Below are positions 48,801 through 59,954 of a stretch of DNA of 64,000 nt, one piece after another. How positions within the stretch are numbered: position 1 is the first letter of the stretch; every line of letters begins with the position of its first letter. The position numbers and the translations under genes were made by a program. The DNA is taken from the NCBI RefSeq assembly GCF_907165205.1, contig NC_058189.1, positions 42,496,270-42,560,269 on the forward strand. Reading direction: 5' to 3'. Source of the DNA: Coccinella septempunctata. Lineage: Eukaryota; Arthropoda; Insecta; Coleoptera; Coccinellidae. Below the pieces are notes generated by a model, which saw only the letters and a program-made list of their open reading frames with translations, ran no database searches and had not been told where the DNA came from.

Positions 48801-50085
48801 ATACCTACAAAAAAGAGTTTCAGGAGAAGGAAAAACTTGAAAGAGTATCATAATGGCGGAATCTTCCGATGATAGATTATTTATCAAAGTTCTTTGGGAA
48901 TGTTAACACTGCAAGATCTAAGTATATGAATCTTAGCAAGAGAGTCGAAGTAATTTCCTTGGAGCAATCTCAGATACTGGAAATCCAGAAATGGACAGCA
49001 GGCTGTGGACTTTGAGCATATGTTTATAAATGAACTTTGAAATCTTGAAGTACCCACGTGAATGGAAAAATATGAATGAAATGAGAGAATACATTGAAGC
49101 TTAAAATAATACGAGATAAGTTCACAGTTTCCATTTCATGTTGAACTTTCAACGAATCAATAAAAATAACCAATTGTGGACAATGAACTCAATACAGAAA
49201 AAAATCAAATCAGAGCCGTCCCTGCTTGAAACTGACCAGAATATATAGCTCTAATAAATACTGAAGCAGCGTTAATGCCTTGCACACTTATAATGATTGC
49301 CCCATTAAATTCATTTTGAATGCGAAATGGCTTTGAACTTCAAAGATACTTCAAACTATATAGTGCTAAATTACTGGAATCTGTCAACTGGCAATGTTCA
49401 GATGTTTTATGACTTCCCGGGTTTTTTGCACCATTAGTAATTTCGGGACTCCACTTCCTCAAATTTCACCTAGTCGAAGCGAGACCTAGACTGAAGGAAA
49501 TCGCAATTTGAAGTGAAAACTGAACTATTTGGTGAATGAGTGCGATTGTCACGTTTGGCTTTAGCTATGTGACGTTGGCTCATTCGAGTAAACGTTGCCC
49601 CATTATTCCATACGGCGCGGAGAGAGACAAAATTGGTCTCAACGGAAGTAAACTATTGAAAATCTAAAGGAACTAAAGAAAATGAAGAAATAACGTTTAG
49701 GGATGAAGGAAAGTTTTTCTTACTGCAGTTTTATACGTAATTTCCTAGTTTTCGGATTCCAGATTTACATATAGAAATTTTTTTTATATTTAAAGTAGTG
49801 AAACAAACATGAAACAAAATAAGCTTTCGATTATTCTTACAACTTCATAACAAAAGTGTAACTATCCAGTTATTGAACGTGTCGACGTAATTGAAAATTG
49901 GTAGGTATTTGACTCTAAAATAATATTTTCAAAGTTTTTGAAAAATTTGGCGATATCTGCCTAAGAGCTGCTGAGGATTTTCTCATATTTTGTAATTTAC
50001 GATATATCATATATTATATGTAAATAGGCACATTTCGACCCTCATCCTTAATGATTCTTACCACTTATTCTTCATCGAATGTTTC
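45871..50085. other. AT-rich sequence, nothing recognised
   Basis: A 22-bp hairpin at 48039-48060 (AATCCCATC / GATGGGATT) is the only structure noted. No coding family seen on either strand. Confidence 0.4.
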
Positions 50086-51343
50086 AACCCCATCAATATA
50101 AATAACGTGCGTTCAAAAAAATTCGTCGTCAAGTAGGCTATGAAATTTTGAAGGCTGATGTTCGGTGGCTGAACGTATGTCTTTCCTTGAATTACTTCAT
50201 CTTCCCAAAATGTATAATAAACAATGATGACATTAACCTATATATCGTAATTTTGTAAGGAAAGGCACTTTTTAGAAAAATTACTTGTAAATTTCACCCA
50301 ACGTTCGAAAAGCATTCCTTTCATTGAGTAAGATGACAAGAATCCAAACAATCTGAGGCGGTTAGAAAAATTCTTCGTAAAAATTTTAACCGTCCACTAT
50401 TTTCATACGTAAGGGATATGAATCTTGAATTGATCGTGGTATTATGTTTTTTTTGTAAGAAGGTTCTAGCTACTTCAGTCATATGAATAAATCACAGTAA
50501 GAATCTCAAAAATATGTTTATTAATTCTCTATAAAAATTGAATTGATTCAGTCATTACTGAAAATCCATGACTAAACTAAAAGAACTGAATAACATGAAA
50601 ATAGCTATTAGACAATTTTTTAAAATTCAATTCAGCTATAAAGAGGCATGATGCTTTTTCCTTCATAACGTTCTGCTATTAAAGTTCCATAAAAGAAAGT
50701 AGCTCCACATTTTGCCTTTGACTGATGCATACTGAACTCCAATTTTTCTTGGCTGCTACAAGGTAAGGTAATCACAACCTTTTCAGTTTTCTGATAACAT
50801 GTCAATCTTTATGGAAACAAATGGATATCTTTTTTTCAAAATCGGGTGGCATATGGCAACGGATACTCCAGCCACTTGAGATAAAACCTGAACAGAGGTT
50901 TGTCGAGCTTCTGTCATGATGTTTTTATTATTGCTGAACTCTGGAGTTTTCTTCTTTGGTCGACCACTTCCTTTTTTTGTTTGAACATACCTGTCAACAC
51001 ATCGCAAAACAGTACAATGGAAAAATTCATACTTAATAATCTACAGCATCATAGGCTTCTATGAAGTCGACGGAACAGAATATTTCCATTCTTTTTCAAT
51101 TTTCTTTCCAATTTTGAAGTAGGATTCAATAGTAAAAGCCTTTCACACGTCCGTAAAAACCATCTTTATAATTTGCTGATAATTTTAATTCAACAACAAT
51201 CCAAAATGCTAAAATGACAGTTCGCCTGGAAAATAGTATAGCACGAGCTAAGAATTACGTTTAGGCACGAAATATCGACGTTCAAAATTCCATAGCCTAC
51301 TTGACGACGAATTTTTTTGAACGCACGTTATATTGATGGGGTT
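50086..51343 (-). mobile_element. Tc1/mariner-like element, about 1.26 kb, decayed
   Basis: AACCCCATCAATATA at 50086 and its complement ending at 51343 are inverted. After a 4-base insertion on the left, AACGTGCGTTCAAAAAAATT and CGTCGTCAAGTAGGCTATG continue as a perfect 39-bp inverted pair. The minus strand holds a helix-turn-helix remnant of a transposase. Size and ends fit a once-complete element of this superfamily. Confidence 0.75.
50783..51007 (-). pseudogene. Tc1/mariner transposase N-terminal HTH remnant
   Basis: The minus strand encodes MRCVDRYVQTKKGSGRPKKK TPEF, then EARQTSVQVLSQVAGVSVA. The first block matches the second DNA-binding helix-turn-helix and the GRPRK-type hook of Tc1-like transposases (R-V-x-R-Y, then G-S-G-R-P-K). 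No DDE motif is readable downstream on the minus strand, so the catalytic domain is lost or heavily decayed. Confidence 0.55.
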
Positions 51344-51757
51344 AGAATATTAGATTACTACAGATCTTCAAATGAAGAGCTCCAGTATTACCATATTTTG
51401 CTCGTAGGAAGACGAAGCGTCAATCGTTTATTCGTGTTTGGACAAGATTTCCTAGGGGCTTAATTTTTAATAATCTCCCTAGAAGTACTCACGAGCACTC
51501 AAGGCCCGGTTGCTCAATTCATGATTGAGCAGGGATTCAAGTTGATCCTAGATTAACCTGAGAGAATTGAGAGGAACTGTCAAATTAATCAATCAATAGG
51601 ATCACCTTTAATGTCGACTCAATCCTGAAATGAGCATCCTGGGATTACTAAGCGCTAAGCACTGTTTTTAAAAAAAATTGAGGGTATAAAAAGACTTCCA
51701 CAAGCTCAATGCTTTGGCACATCTCTGTCTGATATCAACTTGAATATGTTTCTTATA
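51344..51757. other. No gene; possible MITE end near 51500
   Basis: AAGGCCCGGTTGCTCAATTC with the local palindrome GCTCAATTCATGATTGAGC (51512-51530) looks like an element end, but no matching partner was found. Confidence 0.4.
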
Positions 51758-52150
51758 CAGTGTCCGGCAGAAAGGACGGACGGTTTTGAAAAAATCATAA
51801 AATCAGTCGTCTCAAAAGAAAATTCATTGACGGATTTAGGTTCGCAATGAAATAGCATTTGTGTCAATTAAGTGTGGAAGATCATATCAGTCATATGTGG
51901 AAGTTCGAACCTGGTTTCTAGGTTTGGTGATCTGCATTGGCCCCCTCGGTGTCCAGATTTCCTCAACTTCCAAGAACTACTCCAGCAATGCATCGTCAAA
52001 AACGGCCATCACATGACTGATGTGATCTTCCGCACTTAATTGTCACAAATGCTAGTTCATTGCGAACTTGAATCTGTTAATTTGCTTTTGAGTGAAAATG
52101 ACCGCTTTTATGATTTTTTAACCGTCCGTCTTTCCGACTGTCAGAACCTG
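51758..52150. mobile_element. Foldback mariner derivative, about 390 bp
   Basis: CAGTGTCCGGCAGAAAGGAC and GGACGGTT..AAAAAATCATAAAA pair with the right end. A second pair, GTTCGCAATGAA.TAGCATTT to GGAAGATCA, continues the inversion, giving arms of about 145 bp. Between the arms the plus strand still encodes LHWPPRCPDFLNF, a remnant of the WPPRSPDLSPLDFF block around the third catalytic acid of mariner-like transposases. Confidence 0.75.
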
Positions 52151-52904
52151 TGACTAAATGCTCAAAATGTTTTCCATTTACTAATCAACTTATCTCAGTA
52201 TATTTACGACAAAAACCTTCTTATGATTGAATTCATTATCAATCGTGTTTTGCAGTCTCATCGAGTGGTTTAAGTCTTGTTTGTCTGATAGATATCCTCG
52301 TGCTGATGAAGTAAAAATACCCATTGACCAAAAAAACCTGCTTTTATGAGATAAAGTAATGATAAGAATACTTTTTTGAAAGTTTTAGCTCAGAAAAATA
52401 ATTTTTGACAGTTCATTTATTTTTGAATGATTGAGAGAAAGCTTGTAACTATTACACAGCCTCTACAGATGTCACTTATATGTGATAAATTATTAGTGAA
52501 AAATACTGCACACTTAGATGAACAAAGAGAGCGTTTTCTTCAAGATATGTTGACTTCGAACAACGTTCAGGGCCAATACAACAAAATTATGGGGGTACGA
52601 CATTTAGAGCTCAGTAAAAAAAATACCTATAAACATTGAAAAAAAAGTGGAGAGGTTCACTGTACAATATTTTTTCGACCATTTTCCACAATAAGATGAT
52701 CTTCAATAATGATGAAATTTTGATATGAAAATATTTCGTTCGATTAATGAATAAATGAAAATTTTTTAATCATTCTTTTACGATAGTATACCCTTAACAT
52801 AGGTGAAAACTTTTATCAAGACAATATCAGATGTGTTTTGTTACCTACCTAATGAATAATTCCATAAGGTATTCTATTTATCCTGATCAGTTGAAATTTG
52901 CATT
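52151..52904. other. No gene recognised
   Basis: A 70-residue plus frame (52427-52639) has no family motif. Confidence 0.4.
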
Positions 52905-53455
52905 GTTAAACAGTTGCTCGAAGAAGGGGATCCACTCGACTTGAGAAACTATAGACCATTTCCAAGATTTTTGAATTAGTTATTATCACTAGACTAATAA
53001 GTTTCAGGAGAGAAAATACTTTATTCTCAAAATTTCTACATGGATATTTAAAGGGCAGATCTACCAACACTGCTATTTTTCAATTTGTGAATGCAGTTTT
53101 ACATTGTTTGGAGAATAACAATTTGGCATTGGGTCTTTTTCGTGGTTTAAGCAAACCTTTTGATTGTGATTGTGTTAATCATGCGCTATTCTTTCGGAGG
53201 TTGGATAAATGTGGAATAAGTTTTTTTTTGTCAAATAGGAAGTAGCAGGTTATTCTCAATGGTTTGAGTGATGATGTAAAATCAGATATTCGAAATGTGG
53301 AAATGGGAGATGGTCAGGATACTATGTGGTCCAATTTAATTTCCAGTTTAAATTAACGATCTACCAGAGGCAATAGATGAGTACCTAAGTGCAAATTATG
53401 TTGATGACACGAACATTTTAATTGAGGGGGATGATTCAAAGGAGATTATTTACAG
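52905..53455 (+). pseudogene. CR1-like LINE reverse transcriptase remnant
   Basis: GDPLDLRNYRP opens the RT fingers; NAVLHCLENNNLALGLFRGL SKPFDCDCVNHAL carries the first catalytic region in degenerate form (consensus DLSKAFDCVNH). QVILNGLSDDVKSDIRNVEM, then in shifted frame NYVDDTNILIEGDDSKEIIY with the Y-x-D-D box. Several frameshifts and stops. It ends exactly where the GATA microsatellite tail of the next, opposite LINE begins, suggesting that LINE landed in it. Confidence 0.75.
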
Positions 53456-53679
53456 GTAGATAGATAGATAGATAGAATAGTTTATTGTGACATAAACATG
53501 AATCGCAGAGGCTGAAGCCTGTACGCGATATACAATTACTTAACATATAAACATTATTACAGTAGCCACATTTAAAATAAAATCTTATTCCGAATCAAAA
53601 CCGAACCAACGAAGAAATCAAACGAACTATATCAAAAATGAAGTGTCGATAACTCAGTAATAACTGTGTGGTGTTGTAC

Positions 53680-56600
53680 CAACACCTCCTAGAAGAGAAG
53701 GCCAGAGCGCTCTGTTGAGAAAAGCTGTGACGTCACCACTCGAAGTGCACTCTATTGAAAGCGTGTCTGGTGCGTCGGCGCGGTGCGTCGGCGCGTGCCT
53801 GCTTGTTTATGTTTGTCATTCAACCTGTTGCTAAACCAGCGTGATAGCGTGAATAATTCTTATTGTATTTTAGTGCTTTTGTGATACATATTTGTTAGTA
53901 CTTTTCAGTACTCAGTGAGAAAAAAATGCCCAATATGTGTTGTGTTCCGGGGTGTAGGGGAAATTATCGAAACGGGCCGAAAGTGCACGTTTTTAAGTTC
54001 CCAACGGATACGTGTTTACTTAAAAAGTGGATTTCCGCCATTCCTAGGCAAAATTTTGAACCATCCGTTTTCAGCAGAGTTTGTGAGAAACATTTTGGAG
54101 ACGATAATTTCATCAAATCCACTTCAGCCAAGGATTCTAGAACTGGCCATACAGTAACAGTACCTCTGAAAATCCCTAGGTTAAGAAGAGATGCTGTTCC
54201 TACTCTGTTTCCAAACTGTCCTAAGTATTTATCGAAAGATATCAAGGTAAGGGTAAGTCGTGACGAAAAATTAGAACATTTTGAACAAGAAAATTTCGAA
54301 AAAGCTATAGCGGAAAGTAGAAAAGAATGGGAAATTAATAAGAAGTTGCATTCATATGAAGATTTTAAAACGTTCCTCAATGTTTTGAATAATTTCAAGC
54401 TGCCTAATTTATGGAATAAAATAGTTGATGAAGAAAAAGTTCTGTTATTTAGACTGAAATATTCACCAGGGCCTGTTATTACATATTCTGTTTTAGTTGA
54501 TTCAAATTTGAAAGTACAAACGTTTTTATTAGGGGAGGAGATTAAAGTTTTTCTATATAATGATGAATCTAAAGTAACTCCCTTTAAATCAAATGATATT
54601 AATGAATTAGATATTTTACTAAGCCGAATAGATCAAGATATATCATCCGAGAGTACAGAGAACTCGACAGAGAATCAGAAAGATGGTATTCTGAAGCATA
54701 CGTCGAATTTAATTGAATCTTTTATATCTCATAGATCATCAGTGGATTCGGAAGATGATTCGTATTTGAAGTCTTTGAATTTTGTTTCGGAACAACTGAA
54801 ATTGCATACAATTTCCAAGGAACGGTATAGGTATTCGAAAAGTACAATGATTTTAGCTTCTGTACTGGTCACTATAAGTCCACATGCTTATAAATTTTTG
54901 AGAAATTTTGGAGTTCTCATATTACCCCATGTTAATACTATAAAATCTGTTTGCAGTACACTGTCAACTGATCCAACACCTGAAGAAAAAAAAGTTACCC
55001 TAACTTACGCGAAAAAAGTGTTTAAATTATTGGAGGACCATGAACGTTTCGTTCTTTTATTGATGGATGAAATTCACATCAAACCGTATTTGGATTATAA
55101 AGCCGGAAATATAGTTGGAACTGCATTCAATAATATTAATTTAGCTAATTCTGCCTTCGTGTTCATGATAACTAGCATAACATCGAGCTTCAAAGAAGTT
55201 GTTCATATTTGTCCAACATCTAAAGTAGATCACATTATGATTTTCGAATTGATAAGGTCTATTATAATTAAACTAGAAGAAATCGGTTATAGAGTTTTTT
55301 GTGTTATCAGTGATAATAATGCAGTCAACAGTAGAGCTATGAGTAACTTCGCGGATAACAAACAGCTCTCTATAGTATATTGCCATCCTTCTGATAAAAC
55401 AAGACCTCTTTTTTATCTTTTTGATTCGGTACACTTGCTAAAATGCATTAGGAATAATTGGTTGAATTCTAAACCGGAAATGAAATTGTTTTACCCGGAT
55501 TTCAAAACAGGCGTTGAAAAAATTGCTTCGTTCGAATGTTTGAGGAAGCTCCACCAGTTAGAGAATAATAAATTATTGAAATTTGGTTACTCTTTAAACC
55601 TAAAATCACTTTTTCCCTCGAATATAGAAAGACAAAATGTTTCATTGGCTTTAAAAATTTTCAATTCTTTCGTTGTAGAAGCCTTGTTATCAATTGGGTC
55701 TAAAATTGATCACGCAAAAGATACCGCCGATTTCCTTGACATTTTCATTAAGTGGTGGAAGATTGTCAACGTTAAAACTCCTTTCAAAGGAAAACGTTTG
55801 AATGACATCTATCAAGAGCCAGTTTTCGGTAATAATTTTCAGGCGGATCCTAAATTTATATTTTTAAATGAAATGATAAATTGGTTGGACCTTTGGAAAA
55901 ACGGTAATTTTCGAACAAAATTAACAGCACAGACACATACTGCTCTTAGCCATACATTATATGGAATGACGGAAATATTGAAATACTGCTTTACTGAACT
56001 GAAAATGAAATACGTTCTATTGGGAAAATTTCAAACTGATGAATTGGAAAACAGATTCGGTAAATATCGCCAACTCGCCGGAGGACAATACCATATTTCC
56101 ATACGACAATTATATGAGGTAGAAAAAAGGCTTAGGGTTCAATCACTTCTCACTTTAAAGTCACAGGCATTTGGAAATATTGATATAAAAACATTTCATG
56201 ATGATATTGATTTCCTTGACGAGAACCAAGATTTCACTGAATTCAACCCAAATGTCATTGTCGAAAACAGCGATATAGATAATGTTAGGGATGACATGCC
56301 TGTGATAACTTATCTAGCCGGGTATTGCTGTTATATTGTTCTCAGAAAACTTCAATGTGACAGATGTAAGGGAATATTGATTATCGATGATGAACTTATT
56401 GTTGAAGATAATTATCATCTCATAACAAATTTAAGCAGAGGACGATTGCTTTATCCCCAAGATATCGTGGTGCAAATAGTTTTATATTCATATATAATTT
56501 TCAATAAAATAATTCATGAATATGAGGAAACATTCCTTAAAATTCATAATAAGCGAGCATGTGTCATTCAATTCATTTCGAAATATATAAGTCAATATGA

Positions 56601-56999
56601 AATTTTACCTGAAAACCAATATTGTGAAACTCATTCCGCTGAAATAATTGTCAATATAATTATAAAATGCACTACAAATACGCTTTTGAAAAATTACTGC
56701 GGAAAGACTAATGACCGTCATGTTAAAATTTCCAATAAGAGAAAATTGAAAACCTTAGAAAATAAATGATCCGTCAGATAATTTAAATTCTACTTCAAGA
56801 ATGGGATGCAATGAAAGGCCCAGATGATGACTGGCATCCTCATAAAACCGAAAACCATAATAAAGTCACGTTTTCATTCAGTTATAATGTGAAACAATCG
56901 AGAAATCTGCACCGATCACACAAGCTCCGTTGAGTGAGATGCACTCCTGATGCTTACGTCACGCGGAAGCCCTGAGGCCTTCTCTTCTAGGAGGTGTTG
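53680..56999 (+). mobile_element. Complete P-element-type (THAP) DNA transposon
   Basis: Terminal inverted repeats CAACACCTCCTAGAAGAGAA, continuing GGCC, are perfect for 24 bp at both ends. Sub-terminal GTGACGT and GTGCA motifs are inverted too, reminiscent of the internal inverted repeats of P elements. GTTGTAC is duplicated outside (53673-53679 and 57000-57006); P elements usually duplicate 8 bp, so either 7 here or one base has changed. A 13-bp tandem pair GGTGCGTCGGCGC (53769-53794) lies upstream of the gene. The transposase frame is intact, so this copy looks young. Confidence 0.93.
53926..56769 (+). CDS. P-element/THAP9-type transposase, intact, 947 residues
   Basis: Nuclear transposase that binds the element ends through a THAP zinc finger and cuts and joins DNA with an RNase H-like core. 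Visible parts: THAP domain at 1-95 with C5/C6, C10, W35, C53-x2-H56 and the closing AVPTLF motif. A charged linker follows to about 280. The catalytic region begins near 300; MDEIHIKP puts a catalytic acid at D381, and VISDNNAVNS gives a second at D463. A GTP-binding-type insertion starts with LFDSVHLLKCIRNNW near 500, as in P element and THAP9. DELENRFGKYRQLAGGQYH near 705 supplies the last acid. A cysteine-containing tail (CDRCKG near 815) follows. Single exon from ATG to TGA without interruption, between two intact TIRs; it could be active. Residue assignments for catalysis are by analogy with the family. Confidence 0.93.
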   Translation: MPNMCCVPGCRGNYRNGPKVHVFKFPTDTCLLKKWISAIPRQNFEPSVFSRVCEKHFGDDNFIKSTSAKDSRTGHTVTVPLKIPRLRRDAVPTLFPNCPKYLSKDIKVRVSRDEKLEHFEQENFEKAIAESRKEWEINKKLHSYEDFKTFLNVLNNFKLPNLWNKIVDEEKVLLFRLKYSPGPVITYSVLVDSNLKVQTFLLGEEIKVFLYNDESKVTPFKSNDINELDILLSRIDQDISSESTENSTENQKDGILKHTSNLIESFISHRSSVDSEDDSYLKSLNFVSEQLKLHTISKERYRYSKSTMILASVLVTISPHAYKFLRNFGVLILPHVNTIKSVCSTLSTDPTPEEKKVTLTYAKKVFKLLEDHERFVLLLMDEIHIKPYLDYKAGNIVGTAFNNINLANSAFVFMITSITSSFKEVVHICPTSKVDHIMIFELIRSIIIKLEEIGYRVFCVISDNNAVNSRAMSNFADNKQLSIVYCHPSDKTRPLFYLFDSVHLLKCIRNNWLNSKPEMKLFYPDFKTGVEKIASFECLRKLHQLENNKLLKFGYSLNLKSLFPSNIERQNVSLALKIFNSFVVEALLSIGSKIDHAKDTADFLDIFIKWWKIVNVKTPFKGKRLNDIYQEPVFGNNFQADPKFIFLNEMINWLDLWKNGNFRTKLTAQTHTALSHTLYGMTEILKYCFTELKMKYVLLGKFQTDELENRFGKYRQLAGGQYHISIRQLYEVEKRLRVQSLLTLKSQAFGNIDIKTFHDDIDFLDENQDFTEFNPNVIVENSDIDNVRDDMPVITYLAGYCCYIVLRKLQCDRCKGILIIDDELIVEDNYHLITNLSRGRLLYPQDIVVQIVLYSYIIFNKIIHEYEETFLKIHNKRACVIQFISKYISQYEILPENQYCETHSAEIIVNIIIKCTTNTLLKNYCGKTNDRHVKISNKRKLKTLENK

Positions 57000-57105
57000 G
57001 TTGTACCCATGTTTTTGTTGAAGTGTAGTATAGTATTACCAATGCATCAACCAGAGTCCAATCCGAGGTAGGTAGGAATTCCTGAGTATGAGGGTTGATT
57101 TATTA

Positions 57106-57605
57106 TTATAAATTAATCATCGATATGAAATATTTTCTTCCTTTTTCAGAAATCCATCCTTTCATCATATTTATTTGTTTCTTAATTGGTCTTATGTATT
57201 TCAGGTTCTTCGGGATCATGCAATATATGCGTGGAGCTAGGTATGTGAAGCATCTTTGTCCAATACGCTTTTCAGCTCTAGGAATCACGTGGATTATCTT
57301 ACCCCTAGTTTCATACCTACATTCGGTTTGTCTTAAAGTGAGGTGAATTTTCCTAGAACAGATGGCCGTTAATATCTGGGATACAAACAACTGGTGAGGA
57401 TTCATTGCCCGTGATAAGACGTATAATTCGTCCGATGGAAACAAATGGGGCTTTCCATAGATTACACGGAGCAACCATTTCTGGATCACTTCTACTCTTT
57501 TCATGTGGCATGTGCAGGAATGGTTTGATAATTGGTAATAAATTAGGACAAAACCAATCTAGTACTCTTTCCAACTGACAGTGAATCAATCGGAATTTCA
57601 TAGTC
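57106..57605 (-). pseudogene. CR1-like LINE ORF C-terminus
   Basis: The minus strand encodes KRVEVIQKWLLRVIYGKPHL FPSDELYVLSR, NPHQLFVSQIL, YETRGK, IGQRCFTYLAPRIYCMIPKN LKYI and LKYIRPIKKQINMMKGWI. This is the post-RT tail common to CR1/L2-type LINEs (LQ..Q....I....R..SS..LF, then Y.TR......GQR.F...GP..WN.LP..L). A frame change near 57500 separates it from upstream sequence reading YYQLSNHS. Stop at 57106. Belongs to the LINE whose 3' UTR is at 53456-53679. Confidence 0.75.
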
Positions 57606-59689
57606 CCTCATCAAAAGCAACATTTGTATTGACCCGTGGAATTTGAATGACTTTTTTCTAATCGTGTCAAGATTCACTTAATCAACATTTATCACAAGTT
57701 AATGAGGGATCTCAGAATCGTATTGCTAGCTTTGAATATTGAGAACTAGGGGATGAATCGTTGTCATATTAAACCACTTGATAGAATTTGAACTTTTGAA
57801 GTAAATAAGGATTTGAATGCGAAACCTTTTCTAGTAATACATATAATATAAGTTGCTTCATCCATGCGGAGTAGTTATGCCAGTCCCTAGGTTTTAACTC
57901 GAGGTATTTAATGAAACGAAGATGTGTAAATTAATTTCAAGTGGCAAACCATTCCATCTGCCTCTGCGAAAATGAAGGCATAGGAGTCCATAATTTTAGC
58001 CTGCCATGAGTTTCGTAGACCGAGGGTCAGATTAAATCCTGGACAACTGACCTCTGGTATGCCAAACGCACAACTCTTTAACAAGGCAATGAGATCTGAA
58101 CTTGATAACTAGGACGATAAAAATCGACCATGAGAAGATGCAATGGACTTAAAAGGATGCCCGCTTGAAGGCGCTTCTGTAGCGAAATAGAGCGTGCACC
58201 TGCTTTTTAGCTTTCTTCTTCTTCACAAAAATACAAACTGCAATGGCAGCTAAGTTCACAAGTTCCTCGTTCATATTGTTGATCAAGATCAAATCTCGGG
58301 GAAGAAGAATATTTATACGGCACTTATACGAGTAAACGGCTTGGGCTCGACGGAATCGATGGCTTGATCATGTATGTCCCTCCATTTTGGACTTGTGCTA
58401 ACTGGGCTCCACCGTGAATAGCCAGCTATACGGGTTCAATTTTTACTACATTTTTTGTTGGTGGAAAAAAGACGGACAACTTTAGTGATATTTCCTCTAA
58501 CTGCCATCATTCCTTATCAGATATTGGGACGATAAAATCGCATAACCGTGAAGCCGCTATATCCAGCACCGTAAAACCAACAAAATTTTATTAGATCTAG
58601 GCCACGAGACGGTCTCAATAATATGCTGCTTGGAAAATGTTGTCGAGAAACGGTAGATTCTGTATCTGGAATTGACGTCCTAATGTAGATTCAAAAAACG
58701 AGGTAAACGGCGATACAATGCAATACATCCGCCGATATTCGCAGGTGAATCCCTTCGCGAATTGAACGTACACCGTGAAGAAATCAATATTTTCTCATTT
58801 CAGTTGCAATCCCTATAAAATGAGATTCATCGTCGTACCACACACAACTGCAGTATCATAACAATGAATCCGTATCTCCATGCAGACTATTGTTGGAATC
58901 TTATTTAGAATCCCGGCTTGTACGTTTCCCGAAACAAATCCTCTCATCCCGACATAAATCAAAGCCATTCATAAATTTATATTACGTCTGAGCACTCTAT
59001 CTGATCCTTTAAATCCTAATTATTCCAAGGCTCTGGAAGAAAAACAGACGTAATAATTGGATTGATCAGAGATTCTGTTCATGGTATTCTTATATCCGCA
59101 TGAGAATAATGCAGTACCGTAGAAGCCAGTGTCGTGGAAAAAGGAGCAGATCAATAGGGGTCGAATTCGCGTTTTGCGATATTTGCTCTGAATAATGAAA
59201 ATCTTGGTCTATTTTTATTTCATCGGGATTCGCACGGAATCCTTATGATATCCTGGAATGCTGGCGTATAGTCAGATATTGGAATCATTGACAAACGTGA
59301 ATTTTGCTAGATATTGCGAGCAATAGCTGAAAATGCAATATCTGATCAGGGAATTCTTTCACCTGGATGTAGGTATTTTTAGAAAAATATTTGGCAGACA
59401 AAGGTGTGAATAACTCTGCCTTGATTTCGCGAAATGAATAATATATCATTCCCGATTTCACAAGTCGAATTGGATTAACAGATTTTGTCTGAATGATTTT
59501 CGATAAACTCTCATTCTCATCCTAGAAGACGAACAATATTATCGAAATTCTTGATCGATGATCTTTCAAATCCACCCCGAGATATTTACATCCTATATAC
59601 ATTGGAAAACAATAATTACACGGTACATATTTTGGCCTAACATCACATACACGTTTCTGAAATAGTCCAGTCATGTTAATAAAAAATAG
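57606..59689. other. No gene recognised
   Basis: Composition is less AT-rich between 58150 and 59000, but no frame, element end or RNA was identified. Confidence 0.4.
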
Positions 59690-59954
59690 GAGTCAACCAC
59701 GAAATGGGCGATAATGAGCTGGAATCTCGTACACACCTTTATTTTGGCGTTCTGAAAGTTGTCTCGAGGTTCTACTAAAATCTCGCGCCTGCGTGGTCAA
59801 AGGTCGAGAAAAAAATTTCAAAAAAGATTCAGGAAAACGAAGATGATGGCCCCGAGACTGACATGTTCGAACACCAATATGATGATAACGATGAAGAAGA
59901 TGATAGTTTTGAAAAAAATTTGATCTGTACATCATTGAATATCTCTAAATTTTG
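59690..59954 (+). pseudogene. Coding-like remnant with acidic C-terminus, unknown
   Basis: Plus frame: MGDNELESRTHLYFGVLKVV SRFY, a stop at about 59776, then VEKKISKKIQENEDDGPETD and DDNDEEDDSFEKNL before a TGA. Acidic tails like this end many transposases, but no diagnostic motif is present. Could equally be an old host exon or chance. Confidence 0.25.

Larger units (their letters stand above)
53456..57605 (-). mobile_element. Minus-strand LINE 3' portion split by a P-type transposon
   Basis: The 3' terminus is a GATA/TATC microsatellite (53456-53478), followed inward by a 3' UTR (to 53679); the coding C-terminus is at 57106-57605. The 3.3-kb P-type element with its target duplication sits in the 3' UTR between them. 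The 5' end is lost at about 57605. Confidence 0.7.

Noticed and set aside
53926..56769. Host-domesticated THAP gene
   Set aside because: Intact terminal inverted repeats and a flanking duplication show it is still within a transposon.
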